A DNA stretch of 10,224 nucleotides from Dehalococcoidia bacterium (GCA_003153955.1 PMCB01000014.1:10496-20719), one strand, 5' to 3'. Shown: positions 1 through 6,355, counted from the first letter of the stretch. The notes: a model not told the origin generated them from the letters alone. Translations and numbers: made by a program.

Positions 1-74
1 GTCACTTCGATAAACTTCTCGGCCGCGACAATCGATTTATCCGGGGGATATATTACGGTCGTTACCAGAAACAT
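1..74 (-). CDS. Small conserved alpha/beta protein, paralog of 419-706 (partial, N-terminal 24 codons)
   Basis: Only the beginning of this gene is inside the window; it continues beyond the left edge. The visible N-terminus reads MFLVTTVIYPPDKSIVAAEK and then FIEV. It aligns without gaps to the protein encoded at 419-706, with identical MFLVTT and PPDKS blocks and a shared AEK..EV. The AAGGAG Shine-Dalgarno and the bases between it and the ATG are also identical to those of the paralog, so the start at 74 is secure. The two genes are a tandem same-strand duplication separated by 344 bp that hold a palindromic repeat. Function is unknown. The same considerations apply as for the complete copy. 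Confidence 0.8.
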   Translation of the reverse strand, partial: MFLVTTVIYPPDKSIVAAEKFIEV

Positions 75-418
75 CTCTTTTCTCCTTGTAATGTAATCTT
101 TATCCTTTTAATTCAGTGCCTTTTTGAGAAGCAATACTAATCTTTTTATTCCGCGTAACCTGCAACTTTGGCCATCCGAAAATAGACATTGGAAACTATT
201 TTTATGGATTCCCGATCAGGTCGGGAATGACAAACCGGGGAAAACAGCTTCAAGTAAAGCTTGAAGCTGTTTTCTTTTCAGTGTCATTGTCGGGCTTGAC
301 CCGACAATCCAGAGTTTTTAGATAGCCTCGTACGTAGTGATTTATTTTTAGTTTCTCCTTTCGTAGTGTTTTTAAAATATAACACCATTTAATCGGGGTT
401 CTTCAAAATTCCTGTTTA
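75..418. other. Intergenic region between the two paralogs
   Basis: This 344-bp stretch has no credible coding region. It holds the 108-bp three-hairpin repeat at 207-314 and otherwise AT-rich sequence. On the minus strand an AAGGAG-like motif occurs near 355-362 without a start codon at the right distance. It could be a relic of the Shine-Dalgarno of a lost copy of the flanking gene family, but that is speculation. No convincing promoter for the left-hand paralog was found, so it may be read through from the right. Confidence 0.6.
207..314 (+). repeat. 108-bp composite three-hairpin repeat, copy 1
   Basis: Three palindromes lie in a row: 208-228 (arms ATTCCCGA/TCGGGAAT), 240-274 (15-bp arms around a 5-nt TAAAG loop) and 286-308 (arms ATTGTCGGG/CCCGACAAT). 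The same three modules occur in inverted order and with the same total length at 9107-9214, which shows this is a dispersed repeat and not a local terminator. The structure recalls REP/BIME-type or MITE-like elements. The 6-mer TTTTTA lies at 199-204 and again at 315-320, which could be a target duplication or chance. The central hairpin followed by TTTTCTTTT could also stop transcription on the plus strand. Confidence 0.8.
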
Positions 419-706
419 CTAATGCCTGAACTGCCGCGGCATCATTGTCTCGATTTCAAATCTAAAACCCTGGATGGCGTTAAACTGCACACAGTGTTTC
501 GTAATTTCGACGATGCCGTCTTTGATGTTCGCGTCATCGACCTCAAAAATGGAAAGAACTTTGATGCCTTCCTCCATGTTTGAATTGACCAGCGCATGCA
601 GCCGTTTCAAAAAGGGCGGCAGCTCTTTCGCCGCCACCTCGACGTACTTCTCTGCCATTTTTTGCGATTTATCCGGCGGAAATACCGCCGTCGTTACCAG
701 AAACAT
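419..706 (-). CDS. Small conserved hypothetical protein (95 aa), ferredoxin-like alpha/beta
   Basis: The protein has 95 residues, no signal peptide and no membrane segment. It starts with a beta-strand-like MFLVTTAVFPP, has a predicted helix (about residues 14-42, PDKSQKMAEKYVEVAAKEL and on), a second strand with KVLSIFEVDD (about 49-58), a second helix (about 60-75) and a last strand with FRFEIETMM (about 82-90). That beta-alpha-beta-beta-type order resembles small dimeric ferredoxin-like proteins such as the DUF3303 type. This comparison rests on general pattern, not on a family match. AAGGAG lies 7 nt before the ATG. A paralog follows downstream (1-74). The gene lies 107 bp after the SMP-30-like gene on the same strand with no clear promoter of its own, so co-transcription is possible. 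Confidence 0.8.
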   Translation of the reverse strand: MFLVTTAVFPPDKSQKMAEKYVEVAAKELPPFLKRLHALVNSNMEEGIKVLSIFEVDDANIKDGIVEITKHCVQFNAIQGFRFEIETMMPRQFRH

Positions 707-813
707 CTCTTTTCTCCTTTTGGTTAGTTCCCTTTGAGTCGCAACGAAATACTTGAGGCATTAAGCCGAAATGTACGCCCCTTGCGGGAGAGGGCCGAAG
801 GTGAGGGGTAAAT

Positions 814-1680
814 TTAGGCGCGCACATTTGAGAAAAATTCCGGCAGGCCTTTAATCCCCAACCTCAGCCGGAATAGAGCGCCCGCATCTTTGCCGTGTAG
901 TTTCCGGTCGCTGGCGCCGGCCGTCGTTACATAAATCTCATCCAGGTTTTCGCCGCCGAAGGTTACGCTCGATACCTGGTCTGCCGGGAAGCGTATCCGC
1001 CTTTCTTCCACGCCTTGCGGCGTATATCTCACCAGGCACCAGCCACCCCACCGCGCCGACCAGATATAACCTTGCGCGTCCACGGTCATCCCGTCCGGGC
1101 CTGCTTCTCCCTCGATTTTCGACACCTTAATGAACGGGCGCTGATTGGTTAATGCCCCGGTTTTCCGGTCGTAGTCAAAGATATAGATTGTCAGCGCCGG
1201 GTGGGTATCGGTGTAATACATCTGCTTTCTATCCAGGGTGAAACCCATGCCGTTGGAGCAACCGATATTATCCAGCAGCTTGGTGATTTTGCCGTCCGTG
1301 TCCAAGCGGTACAGCCTGCCCGGTTTTCCCTCCGCCGAATAAGTGCCGCAAAAAACGCGGCCTTCCGGGTCCGCAATGACATCGTTGAAGCGGTGCTCGT
1401 GCTCTCCCGGCAGTTCCTTGATGACTGTCGTTGTTTTCCCGTTTTTCCAGATGACGACCTCGCCTTTCGTCCGGAAAAGAAGCAAAGCGCCGTCTTGCTG
1501 GACGGTGAATCCGCCCACCGGGATGTCCTCATAACACTTTTCGCTCTTGCCGGTTGCCGGGTCATACCAAAATATCCGCCCTTTGATGATATCTACCCAG
1601 TAAAGCTTTTTCTCCAGCGGGTGCCACAGCGGGTTTTCGCCGCATTCACATTCGTAATTAACAATCAGCTCCGGTTCCAT
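814..1680 (-). CDS. SMP-30/gluconolactonase/LRE-like family protein (sugar lactonase)
   Basis: This 288-aa protein has the usual length of a single six-bladed SMP-30 beta-propeller. The family's divalent-metal ligands are recognisable: Glu15 in CGENPLW, Asn143 in CSNGMGF and Asp196 in GPDGMTV. The substrate-side Asn99 in RFNDV is also present. The repeated WxVDI, LYRLD and IYIFD strands mark propeller blades. Characterised members hydrolyse sugar lactones (gluconolactone and related) in the cytoplasm. The exact substrate here cannot be read from sequence. There is no signal peptide. AAGGAG precedes the ATG at 1680 and a consensus promoter lies at 1725-1753. No sugar dehydrogenase or transporter is next to it to hint at the pathway. 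Family assignment is firm; lactone specificity is inference. Confidence 0.92.
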   Translation of the reverse strand: MEPELIVNYECECGENPLWHPLEKKLYWVDIIKGRIFWYDPATGKSEKCYEDIPVGGFTVQQDGALLLFRTKGEVVIWKNGKTTTVIKELPGEHEHRFNDVIADPEGRVFCGTYSAEGKPGRLYRLDTDGKITKLLDNIGCSNGMGFTLDRKQMYYTDTHPALTIYIFDYDRKTGALTNQRPFIKVSKIEGEAGPDGMTVDAQGYIWSARWGGWCLVRYTPQGVEERRIRFPADQVSSVTFGGENLDEIYVTTAGASDRKLHGKDAGALFRLRLGIKGLPEFFSNVRA

Positions 1681-1705
1681 CGAAATCTCCTTAGCAAAAA
1701 ACCAT

Positions 1706-1721
1706 CGCGTAAACGCGTTAC
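1706..1721. promoter_or_regulatory. Candidate operator (CG-centred palindrome) at the transcription start
   Basis: CGCGTAAACGCGTTAC overlaps the predicted start of transcription (about 1718). It contains the perfect 8-bp palindrome AACGCGTT and an inverted repeat CGCG-TAAA-CGCG. A CG-centred palindrome with AA/TT flanks resembles LacI/GalR-family operators, which would suit a sugar-acid gene. No such regulator is in the window, so this stays a candidate. Confidence 0.35.
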
Positions 1722-1724
1722 CAC

Positions 1725-1753
1725 ATCATAGAAAAAGCAGGCGGAATTGTCAA
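1725..1753 (-). promoter_or_regulatory. Sigma-70 promoter of the SMP-30-like gene
   Basis: Read on the minus strand, TTGACA (1753-1748) and TATGAT (1730-1725) are separated by exactly 17 nt. The start of transcription is expected near 1718, giving a leader of about 38 nt with AAGGAG just before the ATG. Confidence 0.75.
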
Positions 1754-1884
1754 AGAAAGGGGATTGTCTTAATATTATTATCACTGGACATCCGCCGGAA
1801 TATATGCCATCCTATACATATATTTTGTCCGGAGCGCGCTTAGACCATATGATTGCGGCGAAATTCAGGCAAAATTAATCAGGT

Positions 1885-1890
1885 TATAAT
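1885..1890 (+). promoter_or_regulatory. Candidate -10 element for the SOUL gene
   Basis: TATAAT is perfect but there is no recognisable -35 at 16-18 nt upstream. A second TATAAT at 1949-1954 lies too close to the Shine-Dalgarno to be a comfortable alternative. One of the two probably drives the SOUL-methyltransferase pair. Confidence 0.3.
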
Positions 1891-1971
1891 ATACTGAAAG
1901 TGAAAATTGCTATATCATCATTAGTAATAACATCGTTGTCGTCTCTTTTATAATAAAAGGGAGGGAATTAG

Positions 1972-2532
1972 ATGTTTGGCGAAGCGCTTAAATACAAAGT
2001 TTTACAAAAAAGTAAAAATTTCGAAATCAGGCAGTATCAGGAATATCTCACTGCCTCTATTGAAATAGATTCTGATTTTACCCAGGCTTCAGCTACTGGC
2101 TTTGGCATCCTTTCGGATTACATTTTAGGCCATAACTGGTCCCAAAAACGCGTACGAATCGATGGTGCGGCCAGCGGCGCCAAGGTTGAAGGCGAAAAAA
2201 TCGGCATGACCAACCCGGTTCTCGCCGCCGCGGCCGGACGGGGCGGGTATATTATTTCCTTTATTATGCCGTCGCGGTTCAGTAAGGAGAATTTACCCGA
2301 GCCTTTTGATAAACGCATAAAAATCCGGGATGTCATGCCTTTCAAAGCCGCGGTGTTGAAATTCAACGGGAACCTCGATGAACAAATGATTGAAAAGCAA
2401 ACCCTGGAATTACAATCGTGGCTGACGCATAATGCGTTGACTTACAAATCCGGATTTTTCTTCGCGCAATATAATTCGCCGGGTATTCCGGCCCGCTTCC
2501 GGCGCAATGAAATCATCGCCGAACTGGACTAG
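1972..2532 (+). CDS. SOUL/HEBP family haem-binding-like protein
   Basis: The 186-aa protein has the length of a single SOUL domain and its typical landmarks: FEIRQY at 17-22, KIGMTNPV at 77-84, ISFIMPSRF at 95-103 and the C-terminal block FFAQYNSPGIPARFRRNEI at 163-181. SOUL/HEBP proteins bind haem or other tetrapyrroles. Bacterial members are soluble proteins of mostly unknown role. No signal peptide is visible, so it should be cytoplasmic. AAGGGAGG at 1957-1964 supports the ATG at 1972. The methyltransferase starts 16 bp after the stop, so the two are probably co-transcribed. Family assignment is firm; actual haem binding is not shown by the sequence. Confidence 0.92.
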   Translation: MFGEALKYKVLQKSKNFEIRQYQEYLTASIEIDSDFTQASATGFGILSDYILGHNWSQKRVRIDGAASGAKVEGEKIGMTNPVLAAAAGRGGYIISFIMPSRFSKENLPEPFDKRIKIRDVMPFKAAVLKFNGNLDEQMIEKQTLELQSWLTHNALTYKSGFFFAQYNSPGIPARFRRNEIIAELD

Positions 2533-2548
2533 TTTTTCGGGAGAAACA

Positions 2549-3172
2549 ATGGATATCAAAACCAATCCCTGGGACGATATTTTTAAAGAAAAAGGCCGGT
2601 TTTTCAACCATCCTCATGCGGATATGCCCGGTATCGTTAATTTACTGAAAGAGCGAAATGCGTCCGCCGTGCTGGATTTAGGCAACGGCACCGGACGGCA
2701 CACAGTTTACCTGGCACAAAACGGCTTCAAGGTATACGGCATGGATAATTCCCCGCAGGCCACTAAATCGGCGCAGGAATGGCTGCAGGCGGAAGGCTTG
2801 ACCGCCGACCTGAAATACGGGGACATCACCGAGCCGTTCCCCTATCCCGACGCTTTTTTTGACGCGTTAATCTCCATTCAGGTCATCAATCACGGGGATA
2901 ATGCCACCGTCAAAAGGATTGCCGACGAAATTACACGTGTACTCAAGCCGGGCGGGGTTCTTTTCATCAGCGTGGCCACACTGAAAAACCAGGCCAAAAC
3001 CTGGGAGCAAATCGAACCGAACACATTCATGCCGCTGGACGGACGTGAAAAAGGACTGCTGCACCACTTCTTCACTCCTGAAGAATTACAGGGACTGTTC
3101 AACGGTTTTGAAATTAAAGACACCCACCTGGACAAAGGCCAGCATTATTGCCTGACCGCCGTGAAAAAATAA
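2549..3172 (+). CDS. Class I SAM-dependent methyltransferase
   Basis: Rossmann-fold methyltransferase of 207 aa. Motif I is VLDLGNGTGR (41-50), with the Asn replacing the more common Cys/Ala. The acidic residue after strand 2 is Asp66 in GMDNS, and motif III carries GDI at 91-93. Strand 4 is ALISIQVINH (106-115) and the post-motif is VLKPGGVLFI (131-140). The C-terminal HHFFTPEEL segment is common in a TehB-like/UbiE-like group of unknown substrate. The start at 2549 is preferred over an in-frame ATG at 2507: it has a GGGAGAA Shine-Dalgarno and begins with WDDIFKEKG as in relatives, whereas the earlier start lies inside the upstream SOUL gene. It lies 16 bp behind the SOUL gene, so a shared job on a tetrapyrrole or metalloid-type substrate can be imagined but is not shown. 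Confidence 0.9.
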   Translation: MDIKTNPWDDIFKEKGRFFNHPHADMPGIVNLLKERNASAVLDLGNGTGRHTVYLAQNGFKVYGMDNSPQATKSAQEWLQAEGLTADLKYGDITEPFPYPDAFFDALISIQVINHGDNATVKRIADEITRVLKPGGVLFISVATLKNQAKTWEQIEPNTFMPLDGREKGLLHHFFTPEELQGLFNGFEIKDTHLDKGQHYCLTAVKK

Positions 3173-3330
3173 CCCGGTTTACCGCTATTCCACGCAGGCT
3201 TTTTCATTTTTTATAATCGGCGGACACCGCTGATTGGCTGCGATTATATTCTTTTTAAAATCCCTGTTTTGCGTGATTTTGACCTGCATTAAAGAATATT
3301 TCTCCTCCGTAATTGGGCATATTTTACCTA

Positions 3331-3359
3331 TTGACGGCTTGAAATAACTTTGTTACAAT
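3331..3359 (+). promoter_or_regulatory. Sigma-70 promoter predicted to give a leaderless mRNA
   Basis: TTGACG (3331-3336), a 17-nt spacer and TACAAT (3354-3359) form a near-consensus promoter. Only six bases (GGCGCT) separate the -10 from the ATG at 3366, so the expected start of transcription is the A of the start codon. No Shine-Dalgarno lies upstream of the ATG, which agrees with leaderless translation. Confidence 0.75.
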
Positions 3360-3365
3360 GGCGCT

Positions 3366-4679
3366 ATGAAAAAAACAATTTTAGCTTTAATCCTCTTTCT
3401 TTTGGTCGCCATTATGGTTATTGCTCCAACCCCTGTTTTGGCCACTTTCCCGTTTGACTCTCCCAATTTTTTACCCCCGCCGTGCCGGATTGGCCTGAAA
3501 TTCGATAAATTGGATTTGGGCAATTACCCGATTTTAATTCACACGACGTTTGTTGACGTGGTAGACGGCACATGGAACCTTGATATCCAGCAGGACGGGA
3601 CATTCAGTAAAACGGTGTCGCAAGTAGCTAATAATTACTCCCCCGAACGTTTTGCGCCGGGGACTCCTCCCCTGACGGGGGTTTTCACCCTCACCGGCGT
3701 ATACAGAAAAGGGCAAATCAGCGGTCAATGGACTTATGCGCTGAATATCCCGCCCAGAACGGACTGGCCTCATCCGGAAACCTTTTCCGGCAGCGGCACT
3801 TTTTATACGTTTGATGTCATTACTGAAACTTCCGGGAGTGGGGTGATTGAAGGCGGCATGACCCGATCCAAGACAAATTGGAAAAACTCCGACATGAAAG
3901 AAACGGTCGATGCTACCACCAGCGAAACCATACGGAATACCTGGGTCGCCACCTCAAACTGCACCAATGGTATCTGTGGGTGCTGGGAATATCCGGCACC
4001 GCAGGATTCGTTATGCCGGTTCAATTCACTGACCGGCGAAATAGGTTACGTTCATTGTAATACCGCCGAAATAACGCAGGAATGGATACCGGCGCTCCCC
4101 AAAACCAAATTATTGGTGGGCGACCATATCTCTACCGGCCAGGACAGTTCCTGTATCTTGAATTTTGCGGACATGACCACGTTTCAAATGAAGCCCGAGT
4201 CTGAAGTTATTGTTCAGAGCCCGCCTGCTCAGGAAACCAAGATGGGCCTGGTGGCCGGCCATTTGTGGATTAATTTCAAGAAAATGGTGACCAACGGCAC
4301 GATGGAAGTAGAAATGGGCCAGGCGGTCGCCGGAATCAAGGGGACCACGCTGGTGGTGGAACAGGCCAACGGCGTCTCCACATTGAAAGTAATCGAAGGC
4401 ACGGTCGCATTTACATCCAAAGCCACCGGCCAAACGATTGATGTGAATGCAGGGCAGACGGTTTCCGCCAACTTTACCGGATTAACGCCTGTTACTAATT
4501 TCGATGTCACTCAGGAAAGCGCAACCTGGAAAACCCTGGCAATGGCACAAAAATCGCAAAGCTCGTCCGTGTCATCGATGATGATAATCATTATTGCCGC
4601 CGCCGTGGTGGTCATCGTTGCCGTCGTGGTTTTCATCCTTGTAAAGCGGAAAAACAAAAAGGAACCGGCTAAAGAGTAA
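3366..4679 (+). CDS. Exported FecR-domain protein with C-terminal membrane anchor
   Basis: This 437-aa protein begins with a signal peptide: MKK, a hydrophobic core at about 4-22, and a likely cleavage after VLA near residue 26. A beta-rich, cysteine-containing N-terminal region follows (about 30-235, Cys at 199, 204, 206, 217 and 231). Next is a FecR domain at about 243-370, with LLVGDHISTG, VIVQSP, HLWINF, VAGIKGTTLVV, VIEGTVAF and INVNAG-like blocks (here IDVNAGQTV). Near the C-terminus are a Ser-rich linker, a hydrophobic segment at about 405-426 and a basic tail KRKNKK. The bulk should therefore lie outside the membrane with a short cytoplasmic tail. FecR domains occur in sigma-regulator proteins and as stand-alone surface domains. 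No sigma factor is adjacent, so a FecR/FecI circuit is not supported. The promoter overlaps the start and a terminator follows, so the gene is monocistronic. Confidence 0.85.
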   Translation: MKKTILALILFLLVAIMVIAPTPVLATFPFDSPNFLPPPCRIGLKFDKLDLGNYPILIHTTFVDVVDGTWNLDIQQDGTFSKTVSQVANNYSPERFAPGTPPLTGVFTLTGVYRKGQISGQWTYALNIPPRTDWPHPETFSGSGTFYTFDVITETSGSGVIEGGMTRSKTNWKNSDMKETVDATTSETIRNTWVATSNCTNGICGCWEYPAPQDSLCRFNSLTGEIGYVHCNTAEITQEWIPALPKTKLLVGDHISTGQDSSCILNFADMTTFQMKPESEVIVQSPPAQETKMGLVAGHLWINFKKMVTNGTMEVEMGQAVAGIKGTTLVVEQANGVSTLKVIEGTVAFTSKATGQTIDVNAGQTVSANFTGLTPVTNFDVTQESATWKTLAMAQKSQSSSVSSMMIIIIAAAVVVIVAVVVFILVKRKNKKEPAKE

Positions 4680-4711
4680 ATCCTTCTCTTAAATATCAGC
4701 CATTTTTTTTT

Positions 4712-4748
4712 AGGCGCCCGCCTTGCGACGGGTGCCTTTAATTTTTTA
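4712..4748 (+). terminator. Rho-independent terminator of the FecR-domain gene
   Basis: Arms AGGCGCCCG (4712-4720) and CGGGTGCCT (4729-4737) form a 9-bp stem with one G-U pair and an 8-nt loop, followed by TTAATTTTTT. It lies 32 bp after the stop codon. Confidence 0.85.
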
Positions 4749-4814
4749 CTACGTTAAATAAAGACAAAATCTCGAAGCAGGAATTACGGATATTGCCATC
4801 TAGTTGCCGTCTCA

Positions 4815-4976
4815 CTATTCTTTCTCAAACAAAAGATAATGGTTGACCGAGCTGGTTAAAGCGTCAACCAATGTCGCCTGGTAGGTATGAAGGTGCCATC
4901 CTTTCTGCTGATAGCTGTCAATTGTTCCGGCAATTTTGTCGTGGTGGTTGACCAGAACGCATTCGTATTTTTTCAT
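4815..4976 (-). CDS. DUF4177-like small protein (53 aa)
   Basis: A short ORF on the minus strand encodes MKKYECVLVNHHDKIAGTID and continues through SYQQKGWHLHTYQA to a C-terminal NHYLLFEKE. The pattern is an N-terminal strand (KKYECVLV), a helix ending in a GW(H/E)L turn and a final strand HYLLFEK. It matches the small DUF4177-type proteins (about 50-70 aa). A GAGGCGAGG Shine-Dalgarno lies 5 nt before the ATG at 4976. The protein is soluble and its role is unknown. It faces the FecR-domain gene tail to tail across the terminator at 4712-4748. Confidence 0.75.
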   Translation of the reverse strand: MKKYECVLVNHHDKIAGTIDSYQQKGWHLHTYQATLVDALTSSVNHYLLFEKE

Positions 4977-5029
4977 GTTTACCTCGCCTCTTTTTTTCGA
5001 CTATTCATCGTGTTGGCAGTGTTAATGAA

Positions 5030-5058
5030 TCTATATGATAGCATGAAGAGACAAGCAA
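5030..5058 (-). promoter_or_regulatory. Candidate promoter of the DUF4177-like gene
   Basis: On the minus strand TTGCTT (5058-5053) and TATAGA (5035-5030) are 17 nt apart. The predicted start near 5023 would give a leader of about 47 nt. Both hexamers deviate from consensus. Confidence 0.35.
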
Positions 5059-5205
5059 GCTACTGCCTGTTAATAATAATCTGATAACCGCCTCATCCCT
5101 CTCCATTCTGCCCTTAAAATCCCGTAAAATAACCGGTCGCGGAATTCGCCGTACTATTTGACGAAGCGCCGCGGCAGGCATTCTGTTCACTAAACGCAGC
5201 CTGAA

Positions 5206-5724
5206 TCAGTTAGTACTGGTCCCGGTTCCGGAGAAAATCCCCGAACCATATACGCTCGTCCATGTGCCCTGCATGGTCAAGACGTGACTCGAAGCAGTTA
5301 TTTTCCCCTGCCAGCTTGTCGTGACAGCGGTCGAATTAATTGTGAAACCTACTGTGCCCGTTAAATTACCGTTAGCGTCCACCTGCGCCGCGATGGTGGT
5401 ATTGACAGAGTCACCGTTTGAACTCGTCAGGGTACCGGTAAAATTACCGTTGGCGTCTACTGCCACTGTCATTGTACCGCTGATATTATAAGTTTTGCTG
5501 TTGATTGCAATTTGACCTGACCAGTTACCAGAACCGGTTCCCTGATATGGAAACGCGGCTTTCGTTGTAGTGTTCACCGCAGTTGTGGTTGACACTTGAG
5601 TGCTTGTGGTGGTTGCGGGAGTTGAGGTCTTCTTTGAACCACACGCCGTCATGCCAATCATCAAAACGGTCGTCAGCCCGATCACCAGACAGAAACCGGT
5701 AAATCCTATTTGTTTCCTTTTCAA
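5206..5724 (-). CDS. Lipoprotein with beta-rich VDANGN repeats
   Basis: The 172-aa product has a lipoprotein signal: a basic MKRK start, a hydrophobic core and a lipobox ending MTAC, with the lipidated Cys at residue 28. A Thr/Ser-rich linker (about 30-58) follows and looks like an extracellular tether. The mature domain (about 60-172) is beta-strand rich. It contains a partial internal duplication: VAVDANGNFTGTLTSS near 88-103 and QVDANGNLTGTVGFTI near 113-128. The start codon is TTG (5724-5722), supported by AAAGGAG 7 nt upstream; no in-frame ATG sits better. The function is unknown. The shape (ligand-free beta sandwich on a Thr-rich stalk) fits a surface-exposed protein. Homologous domains may be known under other names; none was recognised. 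Confidence 0.8.
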   Translation of the reverse strand: MKRKQIGFTGFCLVIGLTTVLMIGMTACGSKKTSTPATTTSTQVSTTTAVNTTTKAAFPYQGTGSGNWSGQIAINSKTYNISGTMTVAVDANGNFTGTLTSSNGDSVNTTIAAQVDANGNLTGTVGFTINSTAVTTSWQGKITASSHVLTMQGTWTSVYGSGIFSGTGTSTN

Positions 5725-5771
5725 AATATCGCTCCTTTCTTTTTTACTCTACCTTCTGCATTCTAATTCCC

Positions 5772-5798
5772 ATTTTACAATATTTCATTGATAGTCAA
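5772..5798 (-). promoter_or_regulatory. Candidate promoter of the lipoprotein gene
   Basis: On the minus strand TTGACT (5798-5793) and TAAAAT (5777-5772) are good hexamers, but the spacer is only 15 nt, which is short. Confidence 0.4.
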
Positions 5799-5857
5799 CT
5801 TCACCAATATTATTAGCCTGAATCGGGGTATCCGTGCGCAATTGAGCCCCGTTAAAT

Positions 5858-6355
5858 CTAGGATTTCCCGGTATTTCGAATTGATTCCAGGTTCTTATAC
5901 AAGTTATGCTGAAAAATCGTGAAGCCCTGTTTCTGCCAAAAAGAATTTGCGCCCAAACTTTGAGACGCGGTCTGCACTTCCACACGATCGATATCGTTCG
6001 ACTGAAACCATTTAATTATTTCAGTAAACATCTTTTCACCGATACCGGTGCGGCGATAGCCGGCGGTGATGGACATAGTATCGACATACCCGTACTTACC
6101 GCGTTTTGAACCCGGCGTAATTCTCTTTATTTCCGACAAAGAGTAGCCGACAACTTGTTTCTTATCTATCGCCACCAGTACAAGCCCGTCGTCTGATTTC
6201 ATGAAACGCCGCAGATGATTTTCAGTCATGCCTGGAATTGGGTTGTCAATCGGACTCCAAATAGGGTCGATATCCTCGTGAAATTTAATAAATTCCAAAT
6301 ACAATTGTCCAATAGCTGCTACATGTTTTTCTTCTGCTCTTATAATTTCGATCAT
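5858..6355 (-). CDS. GNAT-family N-acetyltransferase
   Basis: The 165-aa protein shows the GNAT fold in order: an N-terminal IEIIRAEEKHVAAI (strand 1 and helix 1), VLVAIDKKQVVGYSL (strands 2-3, about 58-72) and motif A. Motif A has VDTMSITAGYRRTGIGEKMF at 91-110, with the acetyl-CoA pyrophosphate loop RRTGIG at 101-106. VEVQTASQSLGANSFWQKQGF (motif B, 126-145) follows. These enzymes transfer an acetyl group from acetyl-CoA to an amine on a small molecule or protein. The acceptor cannot be told here. The ATG at 6355 has only a weak AGAGAG upstream. The gene follows the MFS transporter by 96 bp on the same strand without a clear terminator between them, so read-through from the attenuator-controlled transcript is possible. 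A transporter-acetyltransferase pair would suit drug resistance, but this is inference. Confidence 0.9.
   Translation of the reverse strand: MIEIIRAEEKHVAAIGQLYLEFIKFHEDIDPIWSPIDNPIPGMTENHLRRFMKSDDGLVLVAIDKKQVVGYSLSEIKRITPGSKRGKYGYVDTMSITAGYRRTGIGEKMFTEIIKWFQSNDIDRVEVQTASQSLGANSFWQKQGFTIFQHNLYKNLESIRNTGKS

Noticed and set aside
777..810. GC-rich stretch downstream of the SMP-30-like gene resembling a common intergenic repeat (CCCTCTCCCGCAAGGGG type)
   Set aside because: There is only one short copy, no clear hairpin with a T tract and no second copy in the window, so neither a terminator nor a repeat is supported.
1201..1731. 176-aa plus-strand open frame opposite the SMP-30-like gene
   Set aside because: Antisense shadow. 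The minus frame has intact family motifs, a promoter and a ribosome binding site.
2507..2548. Upstream ATG giving a 221-aa methyltransferase
   Set aside because: It lies inside the SOUL gene without a Shine-Dalgarno. The ATG at 2549 has GGGAGAA at the right distance and begins at the family N-terminus.
3215..3235. Hairpin (AATCGGCGG/CCGCTGATT) after the methyltransferase gene
   Set aside because: The stem is good, but it is preceded rather than followed by the T-rich run and no proper T tract follows on the plus strand, so it is not called a terminator.
5005..5190. 61-aa minus-strand reading frame between the lipoprotein and the DUF4177-like gene
   Set aside because: No Shine-Dalgarno and Arg-rich composition as in shadow frames. 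It overlaps the candidate promoter of the DUF4177-like gene.
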